From Aurelia coerulea (Eukaryota > Cnidaria > Scyphozoa > Semaeostomeae > Ulmaridae), in NCBI GenBank assembly GCA_039566865.1, contig CM076943.1, forward strand, positions 47,824,124-47,888,123: a stretch of DNA of 64,000 bases. Reading direction: 5' to 3'. The notes under the pieces were generated by a model that saw only the letters and a list, made by a program, of their open reading frames with translations, was not told where the DNA came from and searched no databases. Both the position numbers and the translations under genes were made by a program. This document shows positions 1-9,300 of this stretch, in pieces. Positions within the stretch are counted from its first letter, which is position 1, and each line of letters begins with the position of its first letter.

Positions 1-428
1 TTATCATAAAGAACTGTGGGCTACGCTTCCCAAACACAAACTTTGGGCACGCCTCCCATACACTACCTCAAAGAACCCTTCCCCCAAAAACCAAATGCCA
101 AAATTAGTACTTGCTACTATCTCTTCTCCACTTTTCATCAAAAAATCTGCTAGATACGATCATGCTAAGAAATGCCGAAATTGACTTCACATTTTGAAAA
201 CTAGATATGGCCAGAAAATCTGGGGGAAAAATCTTGAATAAACTTATAGCTGTGAGGCCAGACTTGATAGTAATTGATAGAAATTGAAAAAGCTACATTG
301 TTAGCAGTTTTAGTTAAAAACTATTTAATCATAGAATAAAATGTTCAACAAAAATAGATTCAATAGATAGATATGGAGGGCAGTATCATTTTGGCTGCTC
401 TTAATCTGAAATGTAATCTTTTTTCCAG
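1..428. other. RRP8 intron (upstream part)
   Basis: AT-rich sequence before the first visible exon. I see no coding exon or clear repeat here. Confidence 0.6.
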
Positions 429-535
429 GTACCTATTGATGCAGGGATTGTTGATGTTGCTATTTTTTGTCTGTCTTTGATGGGAACAAATATTGTCGAC
501 TTTTTGAAAGAAGCAAACAGAATATTGAAGCATGG
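429..535 (+). CDS. RRP8: RRP8 exon: methyltransferase motif core
   Basis: Acceptor ttttccag at 421-428 and donor GG|gtaagc at 536. Frame starts at 429 (GTA CCT ATT). It contains the [12 protein letters not shown] motif typical of the RRP8 family. The exon ends after two bases of a Gly codon. Confidence 0.93.
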
Positions 536-2727
536 GTAAGCCTATATTTCTTAGTTTGGCACAATTCAGTTTTCATCACAGACTGTGGAAAATTGAAATA
601 CTCACCATAATTTAAAAGCATCTGCATGTGCATCGAAACAGCGTACCTGAGCTATCAATTTTTTTGGGTTGACTTTGAATGTAGTTTACATCTTTCTCGC
701 CGCCTAACTTTCCAGAATAGTTTACAGCAAACGATATGTCTAGAATTTGTTAGCTGAAGAAGATTGAAAGAATTGCATCACAGTTTCTCACATTTTCTCT
801 GCATCTATATATGTCTTAAAGGGGCTCCGTCGTAAAAATGTAAACAAAATGATGATTTTTGCAGTTTTTTGAAAGGTGATATCACACAGGATTTTCGTAT
901 TTTTTTCAAAATGAAAGTTGCTGTTTGGGCATTAATCCTTGTACTTCACTATGGAACAAACCAAACATTCATATCTTCAACGATTGCTCGGATATAAGTG
1001 GATTTTTAACGGTCACTTTTTTGTGGCTTGGGTGAAGCCACCAAACAAACTGCAGAGAACAATGAATGAACAATGGATAGTCCCCGACACGTGCGAGTTT
1101 ACGGATTTGTTTACTGTTTGACGACGGAGCCCCTTTAAAGTCCAAACTGTAAACAAATCTGATAGCACCGCACGTGGACATTGTTATTGTTTTATGCAGT
1201 TTTTTTGATGGCTTCACCCAAGCCACCAAAAAATGCTCGTTGAAAATCCACTTATATTGAAGCAATCATAAGAGATATGAATGTTTGGATTTTTCCTCTG
1301 TGAAATACAAAGATCTATCTTCAAAATGATGCTTTCATTTTCGAAAAAACAGGTAAACGTCTGTGTGCTGTTGCCCATCAAAAACTTCAAAATTGCCGTT
1401 TCGGCCGAAATTTGGAGACGGAGCCCTTTAACCAGCAATGTTTGGTTACGTTCTTTTAATTTTATTTTATTCGTTCTAGTGGAATTTTGAAGATTGCAGA
1501 GGTGGTCAGTCGCTTTGAAAACATCACAAAATTCATTGAAAATGTTTGTTCCCTGGGGTTCAAGTTCCTGTCGATGGTAAGAACTAGAATCAAAGCCTTC
1601 TTCGTTGATAAATGTCATGCATTCTTTTCATCACCATATTGACTCGATACTCAATCACTCCCCAAACAACCTCTTGCACCATGACATGCAATCTGAAGGC
1701 CACACTACACTAGAAATCTCTCAGCCATCCGATTAGCCCGCTTCGTTAGACAAAAATTAGCAGTACAAGAAATCAGACTTTTGTTTGAAAATGCTTGCCT
1801 TTCTTGAACGGGAACAGATACAGTAAAAACCCGCATATAAGAACCACACACTTTTTAGAACCTAAGGCCTAAAATGTTCTAATTTCACCCCATTACAGAA
1901 GAACTTATTCATCCTGAAATTCAAGGAAGGTTCTTATCTTAAAAAAGTTGGTAATATGTGACAAAAGGTTTCAAGAAATTTATCCAAATACTTCAGTAGA
2001 TACAAAGCATATGTAAAAAATTCCTTGTATGAATGGATTTGATACAGATAAGGCTATGTAGGTAGATAAGGTTGTTCTCTATAAAATTGTGTCATGCTAG
2101 TAAGTACGTTAAAACCCTGTTTTCTTATATTTGGCCTAAATTCCCGAAGATCTGTAACTAATTCTTTTGATAAGAACCTATTAAAGAACCTTGCATTCTG
2201 TTTTCAAGAATAGTATCATATGCATAAGAACCTAAACAGGGTCATTTCAAAATGTAAGGTTCTTACATGTACGCCGGTTTTTACTATAATGTTGCAATAT
2301 CCGCTACTTTTGATTGACAAAGCGATTAGAGATTGCAGACAAAGGGAATTATATTCTCTGGCAGTCAAGTCGCAAACAAAAGCAAAGCAAGTCCAGCTGC
2401 AAACGTTGCCACGAAACCCAGGTAGCTAGCTTGCTCATTGTGCATTCAAGAAATTGTTTTTAAGAGCGGATATGAAGAGGGATATGTTTAAACATTTGCC
2501 TCTGGAATGTTATTGCTTTTGTTCAGAAGCCAATCGTTAAGCGATTCAATTCTCATATTTTTGGATGTTTTGGGACACGTTTATTTATTTATAAGTTTCC
2601 TTTCTTTCTCTTTCAGGACTCGTCGAACAAGATGTTTGTATTGATTGACTTTGAGAAGATATCCAAGGCAAAACTGAAGACTTCGCATGCTCTACACCTA
2701 AAGCCATGTATTTATAAACGCCGATAA
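429..2727 (+). CDS. RRP8: RRP8-like rRNA methyltransferase, C-terminal part (5' end outside window)
   Basis: Three exons (429-535, 1480-1576, 2617-2727) join in frame to 104 residues plus a TAA stop. The first encodes the hallmark run [20 protein letters not shown] followed by [16 protein letters not shown]. The second gives [15 protein letters not shown] and the third [10 protein letters not shown]. This is the C-terminal half of the SAM-dependent methyltransferase fold of RRP8 (nucleomethylin), which in yeast and animals methylates a large-subunit rRNA adenine (m1A) in the nucleolus. All junctions are GT-AG with matching phases (107+97+111 nt). The N-terminal half and SAM-binding glycine motif lie upstream of the window. 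Introns are filled with miniature elements. A foldback-element half lies on each side of the last exon. The protein ends in a short basic tail (YKRR). Identification is strong because family motifs appear in order; the symbol is assigned by family resemblance. Confidence 0.93.
820..1427. mobile_element. TTAA-flanked palindromic miniature element pair
   Basis: Three TTAA sites (816-819, 1135-1138, 1428-1431) bound two blocks. The first begins AGGGGCTCCGTC and ends GACGGAGCCCC T; the second ends CGGAGCCCT. The inner part of block 2 (about 1205-1290, cttcacccaagccacc) is the reverse complement of block 1 (about 960-1045), so the whole folds back. TTAA target sites suggest piggyBac-like mobilisation. 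No transposase is encoded. A diverged relative occurs near 30296-30450. Confidence 0.75.
1480..1576 (+). CDS. RRP8: RRP8 exon: [13 protein letters not shown] segment
   Basis: Acceptor ttcgttctag ends at 1479 and donor ATG|gtaaga is at 1577. The first base completes the Gly codon split from the previous exon. The segment corresponds to the GGLLKVAEVxSRF strand and helix of the family. Confidence 0.92.
1821..2285. mobile_element. CAGTAAAAACCCGC miniature element, copy 1
   Basis: Left end CAGTAAAAACCCGCAT follows TA at 1819-1820; right end is CCGGTTTTTACT. The interior repeats words such as aagaacct and ggttctta. Other copies are at 7493-8425 and 11744-12142, and a fragment is at about 28018-28066. 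TA target sites are consistent with a Tc1/mariner-type element without transposase. Lies in an RRP8 intron. Confidence 0.75.
2290..2570. mobile_element. Foldback element, left-arm fragment
   Basis: Diverged left arm of the family defined at 14728-15325. Shared words include cagacaaagggaatt, gaaacccaggtagctagc and ttcagaagcc. It sits just upstream of the last RRP8 exon. Confidence 0.65.
2617..2727 (+). CDS. RRP8: RRP8 last coding exon
   Basis: Long pyrimidine tract and cag acceptor end at 2616. The exon reads [16 protein letters not shown] and ends with TAA at 2725-2727. No clear AATAAA signal was seen just downstream. Confidence 0.9.
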   Translation, partial: DSSNKMFVLIDFEKISKAKLKTSHALHLKPCIYKRR

Positions 2728-2906
2728 ATTAAGGACCTTTCATACAAAGTATCGCAGTTTGTTTTTCGTTGTTCTGGCGGCAGGAGAATTTTTTATTTTT
2801 ATATGTATAATTAAAACCAACAAAGGTACAATTAAATTTAAAGGCAGAAACACCGCAATACGACAAAAAACAACAGCAAATATGATTAATTTATTTTTTG
2901 CCAATA

Positions 2907-2935
2907 TTTCGTCCTGTCATGCAGGACTTCTTCAG
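2907..2935 (-). ncRNA. Hammerhead-ribozyme-like core (candidate)
   Basis: On the minus strand the sequence reads CTGAAGA, a 6-bp hairpin GTCCTG/CAGGAC with loop catga, then GAAA. This matches the CUGANGA - helix II - GAAA core. Helices I and III are not obvious, so activity is uncertain. Such motifs are known in Penelope-like and other retroelements. Lies in repeat-like DNA downstream of RRP8. Confidence 0.35.
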
Positions 2936-3049
2936 GGCTCTAATGTCAAGGTACAATTACCTGCACCATTCACAGCGTGAAAAGCCATAAAGTCTTCGAG
3001 TTCCCACTGCGAATGGTGGTAACAATTATGCAAACTGGCATTTAATTTG

Positions 3050-3395
3050 TTTGGTTCAACAGCCGATTGGGAGACGATTCAATACTCTTATTTTTTGGGT
3101 GTAATTAAAACACTTACTGCTCAGCTTCTGAATCATACAAATTGATTAAATGCCCAAGGCAGATGTGTAGATATATTCTTCGTCTTTCGATCTATGCTCG
3201 TGGTTGCTCTTAAAAACAATTTCTGGAATGCACAATGAGCGCGCTAGCTACCTGGGTTTCAGAGCAACTGTTGCGCCTTTGTTGTTTTGAGTTACTGGTT
3301 GAGGGAATTTCATTTGTCGGCAATCGACAATCGCTTTGAATTCAGGTCTCAACAAATGCAACTCATGCTATTGTATTACAAAATTTGTCCTTGTT
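3050..3395. mobile_element. Foldback element, right-arm fragment
   Basis: Right half of the 14728-15325 family: cttctgaat, ggcagatgtgtagata, ctacctgggtttcagag and catgctattgtattaca in order, ending about tttgtccttgtt. Together with the 2290-2570 fragment it brackets the last RRP8 exon. Confidence 0.7.
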
Positions 3396-4440
3396 CGTAC
3401 CAGAAGGAGAATGGTATAGAAGCTCCAAAACTTCCCAACAAATACATTGAACGTTTGTACCAGAATAGTGTAAACAGGCTTTCCTAGGCCCCGTATACAC
3501 AATACCGTTTTCGTTTCATACCGGATTGGTTTTATGTCGGATTGGCCTTCTTTTTACACGAGACCATTTTCATTTCCTATTGAATTGCACCAATCCGATA
3601 TGCTTCATACCGTTTTAGCGTTTTCAAATGAAAACGCTTTGAATGAAAGTTGCATGACATGGATCCAATGATATCGGGTAAAGTTGAAAATTTGCGTTTG
3701 TCTCTGGAATTCACAATTCCGCTCAATATGTTGAATCTGATTGGTCCATTCTCAAAGGTGTGTCAAAATCTTGTCAGCCAATCAAGTTTTGGGTTGAATG
3801 AATCATGCACAACAACAGCAACACCTTTGGGACAAAATTGTTTTGTGGCCTACCTGTGTGTGTGTGTGGCGGGTGTGGAGTTTGCATACAGAGAAAGACC
3901 AGATCTGTCGCATAATAACGCTGTTAAATTGCAAAGAAGAGTAATTTTCTTCTCAAAAAAAGCTTCACAATTTATCTGGTTACAGTCCTAAGTTGCAAGA
4001 GAAGAAAGATATCTGATTGCTTGCATTTTTGTGGAAGAATTCTCGAGAGTGCTGCGCAGGGATCACACATTGTAGGCCTAAATTTGGCCTCTGCTCGTCG
4101 TACTTTTGTTATCCGCTACGAATACACTAACTACCCAGTAACAAAGTTTGAAGATGGTAGGTATCCTCGTCCGTCCACTCATCACAGTTAATAAACAGAC
4201 TGAGAGAGCATCCATACTGAGAGAGCAAACAGACTGAGAAAGCAGCAGTAAGAGGAAAGAAGGGAGCCATTTGTCATTATTGCTTGGAAAACCATCTTGT
4301 TTTTGCCCATATTGATTTGAAAGATTGCCTTTCTTTACCTTTTGATGCACCAAAGCTCTATTGTTTTAAAGACAATCAGTTTTGTTTCCCTACTGTTTCT
4401 GCCAAAGTTGCTTTTGTCTGTGTGCAAATGATGAACTTTT
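3396..4440. other. Intergenic stretch between RRP8 and beta-sarcoglycan
   Basis: Repeated words such as ataccgttttcgtttcataccg and accgttttagcgttttc suggest another decayed miniature element at about 3490-3650. The 113-codon open frame at 3650-3991 resembles nothing I know and is treated as chance. A possible first exon of beta-sarcoglycan ends at 4156. Confidence 0.4.
4154..4156 (+). other. SGCB: Possible first coding exon end of beta-sarcoglycan (ATG abutting a donor)
   Basis: ATG directly followed by gtaggt at 4157. Spliced to 6191 it would give M-STTSHGASMIEK, in frame with the rest of the protein. Vertebrate beta-sarcoglycan also has a very short first coding exon. Purely a positional inference; start at 6215 is the alternative. 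Confidence 0.25.
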
Positions 4441-4453
4441 TGTGGCCTAATAA

Positions 4454-4520
4454 AAGGTGTGGGGTAGTGGAGGCAGTGGTGTAATCCTCTGACTTTGCAG
4501 CAGCCTGAACCAGACAGGAA
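4454..4520 (+). repeat. tRNA-derived SINE head, copy 1
   Basis: aggcagtggtgtaatcctctgactttgcag resembles a tRNA A box and anticodon arm. A better copy is at 6433. The body is degraded. Confidence 0.5.
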
Positions 4521-5037
4521 AGTTTGTATAGTGCGGGCAATATCTTGCACATGCAGAAACTTATGCGGTTTTCAATCTGGGAGCGATTACAGAATGCAGG
4601 GTCCACTCAATAAATGAGCGGCAATTATCATTAAATGAACGGCAAATATTGCAATGGGACCTGGCTTCCATAATAAGGTATAAATCTGAATCCTGCAGTT
4701 GGAAATAAACAAAAGATCTATTGTTTTAACCTATTGTTCTCAACTGCAGAAACTGCAAAATTTCCGTGAAAATCTTACTCCAGCTCAACTTGCACATACA
4801 AATTACAAACTTTGCAGTTTGGAGCTTGTAAGGAAAGTTGATTTTTTGTGTTCCAGACATTGCACCAATAGACGATGAAAACTATAGAAACTAAGTGCTT
4901 TGTGCATTGGATATACAGGCTGAAATGAAACACGCCCTTATTGGTTTGAAGATACTGTATGAAATGGCTTAAAGATTAAAGATTTCCAAGTTTTAAAGAA
5001 TAAAGATTCAGATCTTAAAGAATAAAGATTTCCAAGT

Positions 5038-5344
5038 TTTAAAAATCTCTGACCAATATGAACATAAAATCCTGAAATGGATGCATATGTATGTAAATAA
5101 CAAAGATAAACTACCAGCAGTCTTCCAAAATCTTTTTCAAACAAGATCAAGCTTACATAACTACGAAACGAGACACAGTGATCTTTTCCAAGTGCCAAAA
5201 ACCAAAACTCGATTTGGCAATTGTGCCATCTCTGTAAAAGGAGCAAAATTGTGGAATTCCCAGCCCCCTCATTTGAGAAAGATACAGGCATTAACAAGCT
5301 ATCTTAAAGCTCTGAAAGAGTATCAAATAGGCTCCTACCTTTAA
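5038..5344 (+). pseudogene. LINE reverse-transcriptase C-terminal fragment
   Basis: Open frame of about 100 codons with no credible start. It carries DQYEHKILKWMHMYVN, LPAVFQNLF, NYETRHSDLF and KGAKLWNS, then a stop. The pattern (short LP..F..F, TR, G.K.WNSLP) is the conserved tail after the polymerase domain in non-LTR retrotransposons. A 3' hairpin follows at 5608-5643. Upstream polymerase domain is missing, so this is a 5'-truncated dead copy. Confidence 0.8.
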
Positions 5345-5660
5345 TTAATTTCTTATTCTGGTTTACTGTAGCTTCAGGATAGAAATATAAGTTTGTTTCC
5401 TTTTTCGTCAATCCATGGATTATCCTTGTTATATTCTATTGCAGTATTACTATCATTATCATAATCATTATAATTTTACTTTTTTCATATCTAACCGCTG
5501 TTGTTCAAGTAATTTTTATTGCATTTAAACACGTTATATTCTAATCATATGGTACTTGTAGTTAATGTTTTAAATTGCTGTTGTTAGGTTTTGCTATTAT
5601 TGTAAGCGCCCTAGACTCGATAAGCTATGCTTCTCTAGGGCGTATGAAAAGGTTGGTAGT
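5345..5660 (+). repeat. LINE 3' untranslated tail with terminal hairpin
   Basis: AT-rich 3' region following the LINE fragment. It ends in GCGCCCTAGA ... TCTAGGGCG (about 5608-5643), a stem-loop of the kind non-LTR elements use near the 3' end. Confidence 0.55.
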
Positions 5661-6190
5661 TAGTTTTAACATCAATTTGTTTTCATAAATCATTATCACT
5701 AAATCATTATCAAATGGCTTTAAATCAATCCCCTATTTTTGACAACATTTTGGGAATTTCAAGCATGCCCTTTTCCTCAAAATCCTTATTTCAGGAAATT
5801 TACCAAACTGTAAAAATTGCGAAAAGTACTCATAACGTATGCTAGTCTGTTGGTGACAGAACAACGTTTGAAGCATTTCAATCGGCCACTTTTTTTCTTT
5901 CTATGACAGATTGCATTGGGTCACCCGGTACAGGCTAGTTCTTATTAAAGACAAATTACGGAGATATAAGGCGATTTAAGTCAGGGGCTTGTGCAATCTA
6001 AATATAGCCTATTGTATTCCATTGTATTTGATGATCTTGAGAGATTTAGCAAATCAAGTGGAAAAATGAAAGCACTCAGCCATCTTTGTTCCATTTTTAA
6101 ACCAAACACCATGTATCTGTCATTTGTCTTTAAGGTGCAACACAATTTTCCAAATTTATTAATAATCTCTCTTCATTTCTATTCCCAAAG
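5661..6190. other. Upstream/intron sequence of beta-sarcoglycan
   Basis: AT-rich, no recognisable element. Either 5' flank (start at 6215) or intron 1 (start at 4154). Confidence 0.4.
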
Positions 6191-6394
6191 TCGACAACTA
6201 GCCATGGTGCATCAATGATTGAGAAATCAAAAAGAAAAAAGAAAATTGATGATGAACACAGCCGCAACTATGATGCTGGTGCAGTTGATGTGGATGAAAG
6301 ACAACTGCGCAGAACAGGGGTCAGAGGAAGAAAGATATATGTCCTGATATTCTTGCTGATGGTTCTGCTATTGCTTTTTGTAGCTAATCTGGTG
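6191..6394 (+). CDS. SGCB: SGCB exon: cytoplasmic tail and most of the membrane segment
   Basis: Acceptor ccaaag ends at 6190; donor GTG|gtaagc at 6395. ATG at 6215. Contains SRNYDAG, VDERQLRRTGVRGRK and a Leu-rich hydrophobic run. Confidence 0.93.
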
Positions 6395-9300
6395 GTAAGC
6401 CAACTCCACATTTTCCTTTTTGCTTCCTGTTAAGGTGTTGTGACGCAGTGGTCTAATCCTCTGACTTTGCAGGCAGAACAGTCAGGTGGACAGGGTTGAA
6501 CGAGGCATTGGAGTTCCATTTTCAAATTCTGCCATCTTAAGATTATGCTAGCAAAAAATGTGCTATTTTGTGTGAACTGGAGGCTATCTGTAACAATTTC
6601 ATGCTGTTTTCTAATTGTGCCAGTGTGGTATGAATGCGGTCTCAGAAAATATTTTCTGACGAAACATTGACCAAAAATTACTTCATTCATAAGAATAACT
6701 CAAAATTATGTGATCCTTATTGAAACATTTCAACTGGAATTTATTTTAAATGTACAGTAATGCTGTCACTCTGATATTTTCAAGAAGCCTGCTGTTATAC
6801 TTTGAAATAGAAAGATACCAAAAATTGATTTGTTCTTTTCACAACAGATACTAATTGTCATATTCTATATTGACAACATCAATCATACGGGAATGGAAAG
6901 CATCTCATTTTACAAGAATGGCAAAACAAAATGGCATCAGGATACAGATCTCAAATTTGTTTATCCACTTGATGGTGTGCTGGGAGGTTTTGATAATGAA
7001 AATATTGAAATCAATGGGGATGGACAAAAAGTAAGCATAGTATTTGTTGTTGTAGCATTACAGTACTGTATATTGTATTTTTGATTTCATATTTTTGTCT
7101 TTGCTATTGATTGGGATTCTTGCAAGTAGATACTATTGTTTTTATTGGCCCAGGTCAATAATGCAGAACGTGAAAATTCCGCGGAACCGGGGAGCTTAAA
7201 TTCCGCGATCTAATGTTCCGCGTTATTGATTTTAGCATATGGTCAGAATCAATAAAGCGGAATTAGATCTAGCGGAACTTTTGATATTTGAAAAATGTGT
7301 TGTAATGCCACAGTATCAATGTCAGCCTGTAGAACTATTACTAGTTATGGCCCCTGAAATGTCTCAACATCCGATCCGCCCTGAATTATGCTTTACGAAA
7401 AAAAATGCTTGGTAGGTCTTTACTAGGATCCACTTTTTTACCTGATTTGCTGGCTCTTGTGTAGTCTGGTATTCCAGGAAATAATGTATTTACAGTAAAA
7501 CCCGCGTGTTAGAACCTAGTGGATTAAGAACCTACAGGCTAAAAATTGTCAAATTTTCTATTGTTTTATTGCCTGCACCTCCAGGACCTCCAGAAAATTA
7601 TGAAACCATGATGAAAGGAGGTCAAGTTCCAATTTAATAAATATTTTTCAAGTTTCCTTTCATGCACAAGGCAAATCCTTAGCCTAATTGAGAATTTAAA
7701 CTTATTAAACGCTTGCACGCTATTGAACCAATTCTTCCTTTATGTTATGCTACTTTGAATGAAGAAAAGTACTTGTAAAATCAATATTTCAGCAACAAAA
7801 CGGTTAATTTAAACAACTTTGCTTACCTCAGTTCAACAACACAACGAGTCCGAGACCACAGACATGGCCTCATAATAAGCGAACAACCAGCTGAAAAAGT
7901 TCTTAGCAGCGCCAACCCCCAGTTCAATTTACGGCAAGTTTTGTTTACTGGCCATAGCAACGGGCTCTGACCACAGCAACGTGTAACGCGCTTGTGAGAA
8001 AAGTGAACAATGGAGTTAGGAAAAGTTTCATACCCCTAAGTTTTTCTTGTTACTGGGATTTTCAAATTCTAACATCTGTTAGAGTTGACCAATCAAAAAT
8101 CAGGCTGTCTGATTCCCTGTGGCCAGATCGTATAAAAGTTGATATCGTGTTTCATAACACCGGAATTTGAAACCACAAACTTATTCATACGTCATCTTGA
8201 CTTTGAGAGGACCACTGACTCTGTGTACTTCTGGGTCACGGTATGGTTTTAGGACACTCTCTGTACTGGGTCACAGGACACCCAGTACTCTACAGTACTG
8301 GGAATAAACACACTTCCTACAAGGTAGGCGCCCTTGGTTTTATAAGAGCCAATCCATTGCATTCATTGTTTAAGAACCCAGGCTGACTTGCAAAATAGTA
8401 AGTTCTTATGTGCGGGTTTTTACGGTACTGTATTTACTGTATATACTACAGTAATTAACAGGGTTCCTGTAATCATTTCTCGTTGTGGAAGAAGAGATTT
8501 CTGACCAGAAGGATTGATAAACTTTTGCAAAACATTGTCACTTGAACGCAAATTTTAGATAAAGTTAAATCGAAATTTTAGATGAACCTGAGAGGGCAAA
8601 ATGAAATTTGGAATGATTTTATGAAGTCAGAGGCTTCTGGAATGAGGCAGTCAGGGCTACAGTATGCAAAGATAGATACAGTATCAATACTCCAGTTTCA
8701 TTGTATTCTGTCATTTTGGAGGATAAGTGCATTTCTACATAAAGGTTCAGACACCATAGACAAATCAAATATTGTATTCAATTTGGGTAGCTTATTTGTA
8801 GTGAGCTACTGTATCTGAAATGTTATTTGATGTTATCTTTTTTGCAGGTTTTTATCCAAGGTGGTCCTTCAACAAATGAGTACCCGTCAGGTAACTTATT
8901 TGCAAATTATCATGTTACCATTCAAAATGTTGTTTCTTTTCTGCTAGCTAGCGCTTTCTATTCTAGTAGCTAGCGCGCTTGTTGTGCATTCCGGAAATTG
9001 TTTTTAAGAGCAAATATGACCATATATCGAAAGAAGAAGGATATATCTACATATCTACCTCGGGCATTTTATTTCTTTGGTTCAGAAGCTGAGCAGTAAG
9101 CGTTTCAATGACACATTGTTTTGAATTACTGGTTGAGAGCATTTCCTTTGTCTGCGATCGCTAATCGCTTGAATTGTGGTATCAATCAAAACCAACTCAT
9201 GCTATTGTCTTACCAAATCTGTCCTTGTTTCAAACTGATCGTTTCTTCAAAAATTTCTCGTTGCCTTCTTATGTTAAATTTTACTTTTCTCGCACTTTTT

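Noticed and set aside
1214..1618. 134-codon minus-strand ORF
   Set aside because: Antisense of an RRP8 exon and of a miniature element.
3650..3991. 113-codon ORF
   Set aside because: No domain, no splice context, composition like surrounding noncoding DNA.
5081..5344. Stand-alone small protein gene
   Set aside because: Sequence is the conserved tail of a LINE polymerase, not an independent gene.
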